6,622 bases of DNA from Bacteroidales bacterium (GTDB lineage Bacteria; Bacteroidota; Bacteroidia; Bacteroidales; UBA4181): the NCBI GenBank assembly GCA_031264715.1, contig JAISDP010000105.1:1-6622 (forward strand). Reading direction: 5' to 3'. Under the pieces are notes generated by a model. That model worked only from the letters and a program-made list of their open reading frames with translations, ran no database searches and was not told where the DNA came from. The translations under genes were made by a program, and so were the position numbers. This document shows positions 1 to 6,147 of the stretch, piece after piece. Each line of letters begins with the position of its first letter. Position 1 is the stretch's first letter.

Positions 1-12
1 GAGCCGGGAAAA

Positions 13-237
13 GCTCTGAAAGAGCGACATCAACAGCACAGGGCAACGCCCTGTGTCGGAAATGCGCCGCTCGCCATGAAGCCCCAACGGGGCGTAATCC
101 GTCTTATTTCATTTGATTACGCCCTTTCAGGGCTTAATGATATTGCGCATCCCCGATTCGCAGGGCGTTGCCCTGCGCTAATGATTACGCCCTTTCAGGG
201 CTTGGCGTTTGCGCGACATTCATTCCGCAGGGCGTTA
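13..237. repeat. Inverted mosaic array of three-base-loop hairpins (BIME/REP-like), 68-bp period
   Basis: Six complete hairpins and one broken one alternate between two types. Type A: 13-25 (GCTCT-GAA-AGAGC), 81-93 (GCCCC-AAC-GGGGC), 121-133 and 189-201 (both GCCCT-TTC-AGGGC). Type B: 37-55 (CACAGGGC-AAC-GCCCTGTG), 159-177 (CGCAGGGC-GTT-GCCCTGCG), and a broken copy beginning at 226 whose right half is lost. The left arm reads A'-11 nt-B'-25 nt-A' and the right arm A-25 nt-B-11 nt-A-24 nt-B(partial), so the arms are mirror images. A-to-A distance is 68 bp in both arms. The centre is a perfect 10-bp inverted repeat, GGGCGTAATC (90-99) and GATTACGCCC (115-124). An open frame at 76-261 is only repeat translation. 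The seen structure is secure. A REP/BIME nature, possibly mobilised in trans by an IS200-like Y1 transposase, is inference; no transposase lies in the window. Confidence 0.75.
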
Positions 238-280
238 CTCTCAATAATTAATGTCTTATAAGTTATATTTTTTTTATCCC

Positions 281-516
281 TAATGGTTTAAGCTAAAGCA
301 TAAATGGTTTAAGCTAAAGCATAAATGGTTTAAGCTAAAGCATAAATGGTTTAAGCTAAAGCATAAATGATTTAGGCTAAAGCATAAATGATTTAAGCTA
401 AAGCATAAATGATTTAGGCTAAAGCATAAATAGTTTAGGCTAATGCATAAATGGTTTAGGCTAAAGCCGAAATGATTCAGGCTAAAGCCGAAATGATTCA
501 GGCTAAAGCCAAAATG
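281..516. repeat. 21-bp tandem repeat, about 11 copies
   Basis: A 21-bp unit beginning TAAATGGTTTAAGCTAAAGC repeats head to tail with starts at 281 (20 nt long), 301, 322, 343, 364, 385, 406, 427, 448, 469 and 490, then decays after 511. The units at 301, 322 and 343 are identical. The main variants are G/A at unit position 7 and A/G at position 12; the last two full units (469, 490) are identical to each other and carry GAAATGATTCAGG. There are no unique spacers, so this is not a CRISPR array. It sits directly upstream of the DUF3810 gene. The spacing equals two helical turns, so a phased protein-binding site is possible, but plain replication slippage explains it equally well. The 40 bp between it and the hairpin array (240-280) is AT-rich with a T8 run at 268-275 and nothing recognisable. 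Confidence 0.9.
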
Positions 517-531
517 TTAGGGAATAATTTA

Positions 532-560
532 ATCTTAGCGTCTTCGTGGCAAATTTCTTC
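532..560 (+). other. Recurrent-looking intergenic phrase just before the DUF3810 start
   Basis: The stretch ATCTTAGCGTCTTCGTGGCA and the following AATTTCTTC resemble a short phrase that I recall recurring upstream of genes in Bacteroidetes genomes. This is memory, not something checked. Its importance is for gene-start choice: an upstream in-frame GTG at 546 lies inside it, and would add the residues VANFFI to the protein. I see no clear TAnnTTTG promoter element between the end of the 21-bp array and the gene; the nearest thing is TAATTTAA around 525, which lacks the final TG. Confidence 0.25.
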
Positions 561-563
561 ATC

Positions 564-1625
564 ATGAGAACCGGAAAGAAACGTTATCCTGCATTTGTAA
601 AATTCGTGGCGCCGGTCGTTATCCTGGCATTTATCTTCCTTTGTGCACGTATACCGGCGTTGGCCGAGGTATATGTGCAGAATTGCTATCCGGTAATAGC
701 TGCTGTCCTCTCGTTTCTTACCCATTGGGCGCCTTTTTCCCTGCTGGATGTGCTGATCATCCTGGCAGTCGTATTGTTGCCTGGCAGTATTGTGATGATG
801 TGTATGCGGCGATTGTCGTTTCGTTGCTGGATCAATACATTCCTTTTGTCTGTTTTGTGGATGATCGTTTGGTTCTATATGGCCTGGGGTATTGGGTATT
901 TCCGTCCGGGTTTTCATGAACGTTTCGGCGTGGAACATCCCAGGGAGGACCGGGAGTTTTTCGAAGCATTTGCTGCGCGTTATATCGACTCGCTGAACCA
1001 TGCGTACATAGCCGATCCGCATTTCGATGTAGAGGAAATCGACCGTGAAATAGAAGCTTTATACGAAAAGCGCCACGAATCGATGCGGCTGCCTCACCCG
1101 TGCGGCTGGCGGCGTACCAAGAAAACCCTCGCCGAACCGCTGATGACCCGGATGGGTGTTTCGGGTTATTTCGATCCGTTTTTCAACGAGGTGCACGTCA
1201 ATAACTACTCGCTTCCCATTACCTACCCGTACACCCTGGCGCACGAGAAAGCGCATCAGTTTGGTATTGCCGGCGAAGCGGAATGTAACCTGTACGCAAC
1301 TGTTATTTGCACATCGAGCGTTCATCCTCTGGTGCGGTATAGCGGCTATCTGCAAACCGTGTCATACCTGTTGGGCAACCTGCGTAAGATTTCGCCCGAC
1401 CGCTACAGGGAAATCACCGGGCAGATTGATCCGCGAATCATGGCCGATTATCGCGCCATACGGGAACACTGGCAGAAAGCGCTGAACCCGACCCTGTCGG
1501 CCGTGCAGGATCAAGTGTATGATGCTTACCTCAAAACCAATAAACAACAAAGCGGTATCCTGAGCTATTCCGAAATGGTGGAACTACTGGTTGCCTGGGA
1601 GACGATGAACTCAACCGAATTTTGA
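564..1625 (+). CDS. DUF3810 family membrane protein, putative zinc metallopeptidase
   Basis: This 353-residue protein matches the DUF3810 pattern of Bacteroidetes and Firmicutes: an N-terminal membrane region followed by a soluble domain with a zinc-peptidase-like motif. Hydrophobic segments lie at about residues 12-30, 58-80 and 90-112. The soluble part follows, with H227-E-K-A-H231 and then Q-F-G-I-A-G-E-A-E-C-N; H227 and H231 would be two zinc ligands, E228 the catalytic base, and E238 or E240 the third ligand. Length is normal for the family. I chose ATG 564 over an in-frame GTG at 546, because the GTG sits in a repeat-like phrase, the ATG gives a conventional short basic N-terminus (MRTGKKR) before the first segment, and ATG is the usual start in this phylum. 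Proteolytic activity has not been shown for the family as far as I know; the substrate is unknown. It is co-oriented with the next gene, 34 bp downstream, and may be co-transcribed with it. Confidence 0.85.
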   Translation: MRTGKKRYPAFVKFVAPVVILAFIFLCARIPALAEVYVQNCYPVIAAVLSFLTHWAPFSLLDVLIILAVVLLPGSIVMMCMRRLSFRCWINTFLLSVLWMIVWFYMAWGIGYFRPGFHERFGVEHPREDREFFEAFAARYIDSLNHAYIADPHFDVEEIDREIEALYEKRHESMRLPHPCGWRRTKKTLAEPLMTRMGVSGYFDPFFNEVHVNNYSLPITYPYTLAHEKAHQFGIAGEAECNLYATVICTSSVHPLVRYSGYLQTVSYLLGNLRKISPDRYREITGQIDPRIMADYRAIREHWQKALNPTLSAVQDQVYDAYLKTNKQQSGILSYSEMVELLVAWETMNSTEF

Positions 1626-1652
1626 TTGACGTTCAAAAAGTTGGTATTTTTG
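1621..1652 (+). promoter_or_regulatory. Candidate Bacteroidetes promoter (TTTG-N20-TAttTTTG) ahead of the fusion gene
   Basis: TTTG at 1621-1624 and TATTTTTG at 1645-1652 are 20 nt apart, matching the Bacteroides consensus of TTTG near -33 and TAnnTTTG near -7. The first element overlaps the stop codon of the DUF3810 gene. Transcription would begin about 1657-1660, at the ATG at 1660, so the transcript would have almost no leader. The match is good but short and lies in a T-rich gap, so chance is possible; read-through from the upstream gene is the alternative. Confidence 0.4.
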
Positions 1653-1659
1653 CAGGCAC

Positions 1660-4600
1660 ATGGCTAAATTTTTTCTTTTCCTGTATGATTTTTTTACTCG
1701 CCGCAAGCCTTTGCTGTATGGCATTGCCGTAGCCATTTTTGCGGTTTCACTGTTCTTCGCTTCGCGGATACATTTCGAGGAGGATATTACGCAGTTTATC
1801 CCCGACAACGGTGCGATGAAAACAAGCAACGCCGTGTTCCGCAACATCAAGGTGCGCGACCGGCTAGCGGTTCACCTTTACCTTTCCGACAGTACTGCAA
1901 CCCCACAGCCCGACCTGCTAACCGCTTATTGTGACAGCCTTGCCGGACACCTGTCGACGCTTATCCCCGGTTATATCAAGGAAGTAGTTTCGCGTGCGGA
2001 CGAAGACATGATAGACGAAGTGTACAGCCTGACCTGCGAGAATCTTCCCATTTTCCTGGAAGAAAAGGACTATCCGGTGATTGACAGTGCGCTCAGCCGC
2101 ACTGCCATCGACGGTCGCCTGCATCGTAACCGCGATATGCTGGCCACTCCCGACGGATTTGCCATGCGGCGGTTCATCACTGCCGATCCCTTATCCATCA
2201 GCGCGCTTGCATTGAAACGCCTGCAGCAGATACAGCCGGATAATGGATTCGATAGCTATCACGGATACTTTTTAACTTCGGATCGCCGGCACTTGCTGTT
2301 CTATATCGCGCCATTGCATGGCGGCGCCGAAACAGGAAATAATGCTGCTATTGTCGATAGCCTCGACAGCGGCATTGCCCGGTTTCAGAAAATTTTCCCG
2401 GAAGCGGAGGCCGAATATTTCGGAGGACCGGCAGTGAGTGTTTGCAATGCGCGGCAAATCAAACACGATACCATGGTTACGCTCAGTATAGCTTTGCTGG
2501 CAATCATAGGGTTCATCATCACAGTGTTCCGGAGTAAACGCGCCCCGCTGCTGATTCTGTCGCCTGTCGTATTTGGTGCGGCGGTTTCACTGATGGTTCT
2601 TTATTTCATCAGGGGGACGGTTTCGGCTATTACGGTGGGGGCCGGTTCGGTGGTGGTGGGTATCGCACTCAATTATTCGATACATGTATTGAGTCATTTC
2701 CGTCACGCAACCTCGCCCCGCGAGATTGTTGCAGGATTGGCTTCGCCGCTTACCCTGGGCAGTTTCACCACAGTGGGCGCTTTCCTCGGGTTGACTTTTG
2801 CCAAATCAGGCGCATTGGCCGACTTCGGTTTGTTTGCTGCATTCAGCCTGGCCGGTAGCGCGCTTTTCTGCCTCGTCGTGTTGCCGCATCTTTTGCCCGA
2901 AAAACCGCCGACGGACGATCATCATTCGAAGTTATCGGCGTTTATCGAACGTATTGCGTCCTTCCAGCCCGAGAAAAAGTACTGGCTGCTGATTGCAATG
3001 GCTGTAGCGACTGTTGTGTGCCTGTTTTTTACCGGGCGCACCGGTTTCGACAGCGACATGATGCACCTGAACTATGTCGATCGCAAATTGCAACAGGCCG
3101 AACGGAACTTGCAGGCGCTCAATTCCGACGCTTCTTCGCAAACCGTGTACCTTGTTTCAACCGGCGCTGATTTGCAGGATGCCGAAATGCACCACCGGCA
3201 GAACAAAAATACGATCCTCCGCTTGCAGGAAGAAGGGTTGATTGGGAAATACGCTTCGGCGGATGCCTTATTAATTCCCGAAGCGGAACAAAAGACACGT
3301 ATTGCACGCTGGAATTTGTTTTGGACAACGGAAAGGAAGGCAGGTTTGCGCCGGAATCTCCTTGAAGCCGGGAAAAAATACAAGTTCAACGAACAGGCAT
3401 TTGCTCCTTTTCTCAACCTGCTTAACGAAGAGTATCATCCCATCAATATTGCGGACAGTACATGGGTAGGACAGCGCCTGCTGGACGGCTGGCTCACGCA
3501 GACGGACGGATTGAGCATGGTGATGTGCCAGGTGCGCGTCCCCATAAGCCAAATGGATCAGGTGTACGAACGCCTGGACGGAAACGACAACATGGTAATC
3601 CTGGACAGGTCTTATTTTGCCGGTAAGTTTGTAAACATCATCAGCGACGATTTTTACCTGATCCTGTTCATCTCGTCCTTCATCGTATTCTTTGCCCTGT
3701 GGATCACATACGGACGCATCGAGCTTACGCTGATGACCTTTACGCCGATGGCGCTCAGTTGGGTATGGATCACCGGGATGATGGGTATCCTTGGCATTGG
3801 TTTCAATATCGTCAACATTATCATCTCCACGTTTATTTTCGGCTTGGGCGACGATTACAGCATTTTTATCACCGATGGGCTGAAAGAAGAATACCGTACC
3901 GGACGTAAAACGCTGCCGATGCATAAAGCTGCCATATTCATGTCGGCGGCAGTCATGATTGCAGGTATCGGCGTACTGGTATTTGCCCGGCATCCGGCTT
4001 TGAAATCCATTGCTATGGTTTCCGTTACCGGGATGCTGGCAGTAGTGCTGGCTGCGTACACTGTGCAGCCCTTCCTTTTTCGCTGGTTTATTTCGGGACG
4101 CACTGCAAAGGGAAAATATCCGTACACTTTGTACAGTTGGGTGTCGTCTGTGTATGTATTCACGTATTTTGGCCTGGGAAGCATCCTGCTTTCGCTGTTG
4201 AGCCTGGTGTTGAGAATTATCCCATGCGACAGGCGGAAAAAGGAATACATCCTGCACTGGCTCATGAGCAAACTGGCCAAATCGACCCTGTATTGTTACC
4301 GTCCTCTCAAAAAGAAATTTAGCGGTACCGGGCGTGAACATTTCAGGCATCCGGCAGTAATTGTAGCCAACCACCAGTCGTTCATCGACATTTTGAGCAT
4401 CCTCTCTTTGCATCCGAAAATCGTAATGCTGGTCAACAGCTGGGTGTGGAACTCGCCCTTTTTCGGAACCCTGGTGCGCAACACGGGGTTTTACCACGTG
4501 GAGGACGGGTTCGAGAAAAGTGTCGACGCATTGCGGGCGATGGTTGCCGAGGGCTATTCCATTGCGGTTTTTCCCGAAGGAACACGCTCCGCGGACGGTA

Positions 4601-5517
4601 AAATGCGGCGTTTTCATAACGGTGCATTTTATCTGGCCAAACAGTTGGACCTGGATATTTTGCCGGTTACATTATATGGTGTGGGCCTGGTGATGCCTAA
4701 AACCGATCCGTTCAATATCCGTAAGGGACAGTTGGCGGTCGAAATGTTGCCATGCATTGACCGGCAGCAGATACAGCAAAACAGCGACCGCGACAATGCC
4801 CGGTACGCCGCCGGCCTGATGAGGCGGCATTACGAAAGCATGGCAGAACGGTATCAAACAACTGATAACCCGTATTTCAGGCAACGGTTGACTACCAACT
4901 ATGTGTATAAAGGCCCGGTGGTGGAATGGTACTTGCGGATCAAACTGCGGATGGAACACAACTACCGCATGTTTAACCGTCTGGTTCCCCGTCATGCTGC
5001 CGTCACCGACCTTGGATGCGGTTATGGTTTCCTGGCGTACATGCTGGCTTCGCTTTCGGAGGAGCGCCGTATCACAGGAGTGGATTACGACGGTGATAAG
5101 ATCGAAACGGCAAATCACTGCTTTTCCAAAAACGACCGGTTGCAGTTTATTGCCGCCAATGCCGTCGAATATCCATTTCAGCCGAGCGACGTGTTTATCC
5201 TGAGCGACATGCTCCATTACCTGAAACCCGAAGCGCAGCGGCAACTGCTGTTAAAATGCGCGGAAAAACTCCTTCCCGGCGGCATCATCATCGTCCGCGA
5301 CGCCGACCGCAACATGGACAGGAAGCATCAACTGACCCGCCTTACCGAGTTTTTCTCTACACGGCTGTTCCGGTTCAACAAAACCGAGAATGATTTGCAT
5401 TTCCTGTCGGACGACGATATTCACAGGTTTGCCGAAGAGCATAACCTGGAAATGGAAAGTACAGGCAACGACAGGTATACTTCAAACAGGGTGTATGTTT
5501 TGAAAAAATATCTGTAA
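1660..5517 (+). CDS. Trifunctional MMPL/RND transporter - lysophospholipid acyltransferase - class I SAM methyltransferase
   Basis: A 1285-residue fusion of three domains. Residues 1-815 are an MMPL/RND exporter: membrane segment 1 (about 17-35), periplasmic domain (about 38-268), segments 2-6 (269-412), segment 7 (441-460), second periplasmic domain (461-663) and segments 8-12 (664-808). The proton-relay site of the second half is present (D731-D732-Y733), but the first half has N338-Y339. A further hydrophobic stretch (828-850) leads into a PlsC-like acyltransferase with H905-X4-D910, F-P-E973-G-T-R976-S and block IV I-L-P-V-T-L-Y-G (1000-1007); block II is atypical (G-F-Y-H-V-E-D-G, 943-950). 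The C-terminus is a SAM methyltransferase with D1117-L-G-C-G-Y-G, acidic D1142 and L-S-D-M-L-H-Y-L (1181-1188). I recall Bacteroidales proteins annotated with this three-part name, often near aryl-polyene/flexirubin-type clusters; no such genes are seen here. Inferred role: cytoplasmic acylation and methylation of a lipid, with export through the transporter half. Domain calls are firm; the substrate is unknown. The frame is intact. Confidence 0.93.
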   Translation: MAKFFLFLYDFFTRRKPLLYGIAVAIFAVSLFFASRIHFEEDITQFIPDNGAMKTSNAVFRNIKVRDRLAVHLYLSDSTATPQPDLLTAYCDSLAGHLSTLIPGYIKEVVSRADEDMIDEVYSLTCENLPIFLEEKDYPVIDSALSRTAIDGRLHRNRDMLATPDGFAMRRFITADPLSISALALKRLQQIQPDNGFDSYHGYFLTSDRRHLLFYIAPLHGGAETGNNAAIVDSLDSGIARFQKIFPEAEAEYFGGPAVSVCNARQIKHDTMVTLSIALLAIIGFIITVFRSKRAPLLILSPVVFGAAVSLMVLYFIRGTVSAITVGAGSVVVGIALNYSIHVLSHFRHATSPREIVAGLASPLTLGSFTTVGAFLGLTFAKSGALADFGLFAAFSLAGSALFCLVVLPHLLPEKPPTDDHHSKLSAFIERIASFQPEKKYWLLIAMAVATVVCLFFTGRTGFDSDMMHLNYVDRKLQQAERNLQALNSDASSQTVYLVSTGADLQDAEMHHRQNKNTILRLQEEGLIGKYASADALLIPEAEQKTRIARWNLFWTTERKAGLRRNLLEAGKKYKFNEQAFAPFLNLLNEEYHPINIADSTWVGQRLLDGWLTQTDGLSMVMCQVRVPISQMDQVYERLDGNDNMVILDRSYFAGKFVNIISDDFYLILFISSFIVFFALWITYGRIELTLMTFTPMALSWVWITGMMGILGIGFNIVNIIISTFIFGLGDDYSIFITDGLKEEYRTGRKTLPMHKAAIFMSAAVMIAGIGVLVFARHPALKSIAMVSVTGMLAVVLAAYTVQPFLFRWFISGRTAKGKYPYTLYSWVSSVYVFTYFGLGSILLSLLSLVLRIIPCDRRKKEYILHWLMSKLAKSTLYCYRPLKKKFSGTGREHFRHPAVIVANHQSFIDILSILSLHPKIVMLVNSWVWNSPFFGTLVRNTGFYHVEDGFEKSVDALRAMVAEGYSIAVFPEGTRSADGKMRRFHNGAFYLAKQLDLDILPVTLYGVGLVMPKTDPFNIRKGQLAVEMLPCIDRQQIQQNSDRDNARYAAGLMRRHYESMAERYQTTDNPYFRQRLTTNYVYKGPVVEWYLRIKLRMEHNYRMFNRLVPRHAAVTDLGCGYGFLAYMLASLSEERRITGVDYDGDKIETANHCFSKNDRLQFIAANAVEYPFQPSDVFILSDMLHYLKPEAQRQLLLKCAEKLLPGGIIIVRDADRNMDRKHQLTRLTEFFSTRLFRFNKTENDLHFLSDDDIHRFAEEHNLEMESTGNDRYTSNRVYVLKKYL

Positions 5518-5702
5518 ATACTTATTGAACAGTTTATCGAAAGGGCTCTATAACGAATTGTATGGGTAAAAAGGAGAGATATGCGGTATCAGTTTGCATG
5601 AATGACTTCCAGGATTTTGAATTACCACACAAAACGTTATAGAACCGTTTTTTTGAAAAAAATTGCATCAGTAGTACATATTATGAATATTAAAATGAGA
5701 TT
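5518..5702. other. Non-coding spacer after the fusion gene
   Basis: No convincing gene is seen. There is a 9-bp perfect inverted repeat, TCTATAACG (5547-5555) and CGTTATAGA (5635-5643), 79 nt apart. A Shine-Dalgarno-like AAGGAG (5571-5576) precedes ATG 5581, but that frame is only six codons (MRYQFA). A second frame from ATG 5598 gives 14 codons (MNDFQDFELPHKTL). Both could be remnants of a lost gene, but I recognise neither. Confidence 0.4.
5631..5654 (+). terminator. Weak candidate terminator for the fusion gene
   Basis: AAAACG (5631-5636) can pair with CGTTTT (5646-5651) around a nine-base loop, running into a seven-T tract (5648-5654). The stem has only two G-C pairs and the position is 114 nt after the stop codon, so it is a poor intrinsic terminator. 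It also competes with the longer-range 9-bp inverted repeat that uses 5635-5643. I see no better terminator between the fusion gene and the 41-bp array. Confidence 0.25.
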
Positions 5703-5877
5703 TTCGACAATGTCAACGGCTTGCGGACGACCGTCGGGAACATTTCGACAATGTCAACGGCTTGCGGACGACCGTCGGGAACGTTTCGACAAATTCGACA
5801 GCTTGCGGACGACTGTCGGGAACGTTTCGACAAATTCGACAGCTTGCGGACGACCGTCGGGAACATTTCGACAATGT
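5703..5877. repeat. 41-bp tandem repeat, four copies plus an 11-bp partial
   Basis: Units start at 5703, 5744, 5785 and 5826, each exactly 41 bp, with a partial copy at 5867-5877 (TTCGACAATGT). All share TTCGACAA at the left and CTTGCGGACGAC plus GTCGGGAAC further in. Two subtypes exist: units 1-2 have AATGTCAACGGC where units 3-4 have AAATTCGACAGC, and the junctions alternate between ACAT and ACGT. A junction of the type ACATT-TCGAC-AATGT can form a small hairpin. Because 41 is not a multiple of three, any frame cycles through all phases; the plus strand has no stop triplet in any phase, which creates long spurious frames on both strands. There are no spacers, so it is not CRISPR. Function unknown. 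Confidence 0.92.
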
Positions 5878-6022
5878 AGATAGAATATTTAAGTTGAGTA
5901 TTGGCTATAATAGTAGTTCCTGACTTCATCATTTTAATAAATTCCTTATCAGTCAATATCCATTCCAAACTCCTGAACATGTCTCTGACATTGTCGCTTA
6001 TCTATACTTTTACATCTGCCAT
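5878..6022 (-). pseudogene. Possible degraded small gene running into the 41-bp array
   Basis: ATG at 6022-6020, two bases after the stop of the 34-residue gene, opens MADVKV and then meets TAG at 6004-6002. The same frame continues ISDNVRDMFRSLEW and on through ILTDKEFIKMMK to about 5878, then passes into the 41-bp repeats. The text after the stop has ordinary protein-like composition (charged and hydrophobic residues alternating, no low complexity), so a TAT/TAC-to-TAG change in a real gene is plausible. An internal ATG at 5980 would give an uninterrupted 96-residue frame ending at 5690, but more than half of that is translated repeat. No Shine-Dalgarno is seen before either start. I do not recognise the sequence. 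It could equally be non-coding. Confidence 0.3.
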
Positions 6023-6024
6023 AT

Positions 6025-6129
6025 CTATTTATCCAATAAATTCATTATTTTACAGAGTAGCCAGATAAGGAAACCTGCTATTCCAAAAACTATTATTCCA
6101 TATATTATTGTTGCTCCTAATGGTCCCAT
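6025..6129 (-). CDS. 34-residue single-pass small membrane protein
   Basis: The frame reads MGPLGATIIYGIIVFG and continues with a hydrophobic run to about residue 26 (ending F-L-I-W-L-L-C), then a short polar tail K-I-M-N-L-L-D-K before TAG. This gives one membrane segment of about 20 residues (6-26) with charges only after it, so the C-terminus is probably cytoplasmic. AAGGA at 6138-6134 lies four bases before the ATG, a good Shine-Dalgarno. A perfect TAccTTTG promoter element lies about 50 bp upstream (6189-6182) and a 16-bp palindrome sits in between (6163-6148), so the gene appears to have its own regulated transcript. I do not recognise a family. Candidates by shape alone are a small regulatory membrane peptide, a type I toxin-like peptide or a holin-like peptide; nothing visible separates these. 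It lies in the AT-rich segment. Confidence 0.55.
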   Translation of the reverse strand: MGPLGATIIYGIIVFGIAGFLIWLLCKIMNLLDK

Positions 6130-6147
6130 ATTTTCCTTATTAATCTT

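Noticed and set aside
76..261. 61-codon plus-strand frame
   Set aside because: It is translated hairpin array (A and B units read through) with no independent coding sign.
281..516. Minus-strand open frame through the 21-bp repeats encoding a repeated C-F-S-L-N-H-L heptad, with the main unit variants (positions 7, 10, 12) synonymous in that frame
   Set aside because: It is closed by stops at 280-282 and 517-519 and has no ATG start, so the synonymous pattern is most likely coincidence.
281..516. CRISPR array
   Set aside because: The 21-bp units abut with no unique spacers and no cas genes are near.
498..1022. 174-codon minus-strand frame
   Set aside because: Antisense to the DUF3810 gene, whose plus-strand frame has membrane segments and a family motif.
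3271..4617. 448-codon minus-strand frame
   Set aside because: Antisense to the well-supported transporter and acyltransferase domains; its His/Gln/Arg-rich text has no domain and reflects codon bias of the plus-strand gene.
4672..5244. 190-codon minus-strand frame
   Set aside because: Antisense to the acyltransferase and methyltransferase domains; no recognisable motif.
5703..5877. CRISPR array
   Set aside because: Units are directly abutting 41-bp copies with near-identical sequence throughout and no variable spacers.
5602..5883. 93-codon plus-strand frame
   Set aside because: Its last 60 or so codons are the 41-bp repeat read in rotating phase; the start region has no Shine-Dalgarno or recognisable sequence.
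5894..5911. TTGAGT and TATAAT as a sigma-70 promoter
   Set aside because: The two boxes are only 6 nt apart and Bacteroidetes use a different consensus.
5690..5980. 96-codon minus-strand frame as an intact gene
   Set aside because: More than half is translated 41-bp repeat; only the first 35 or so residues look protein-like and are treated as a possible gene remnant.
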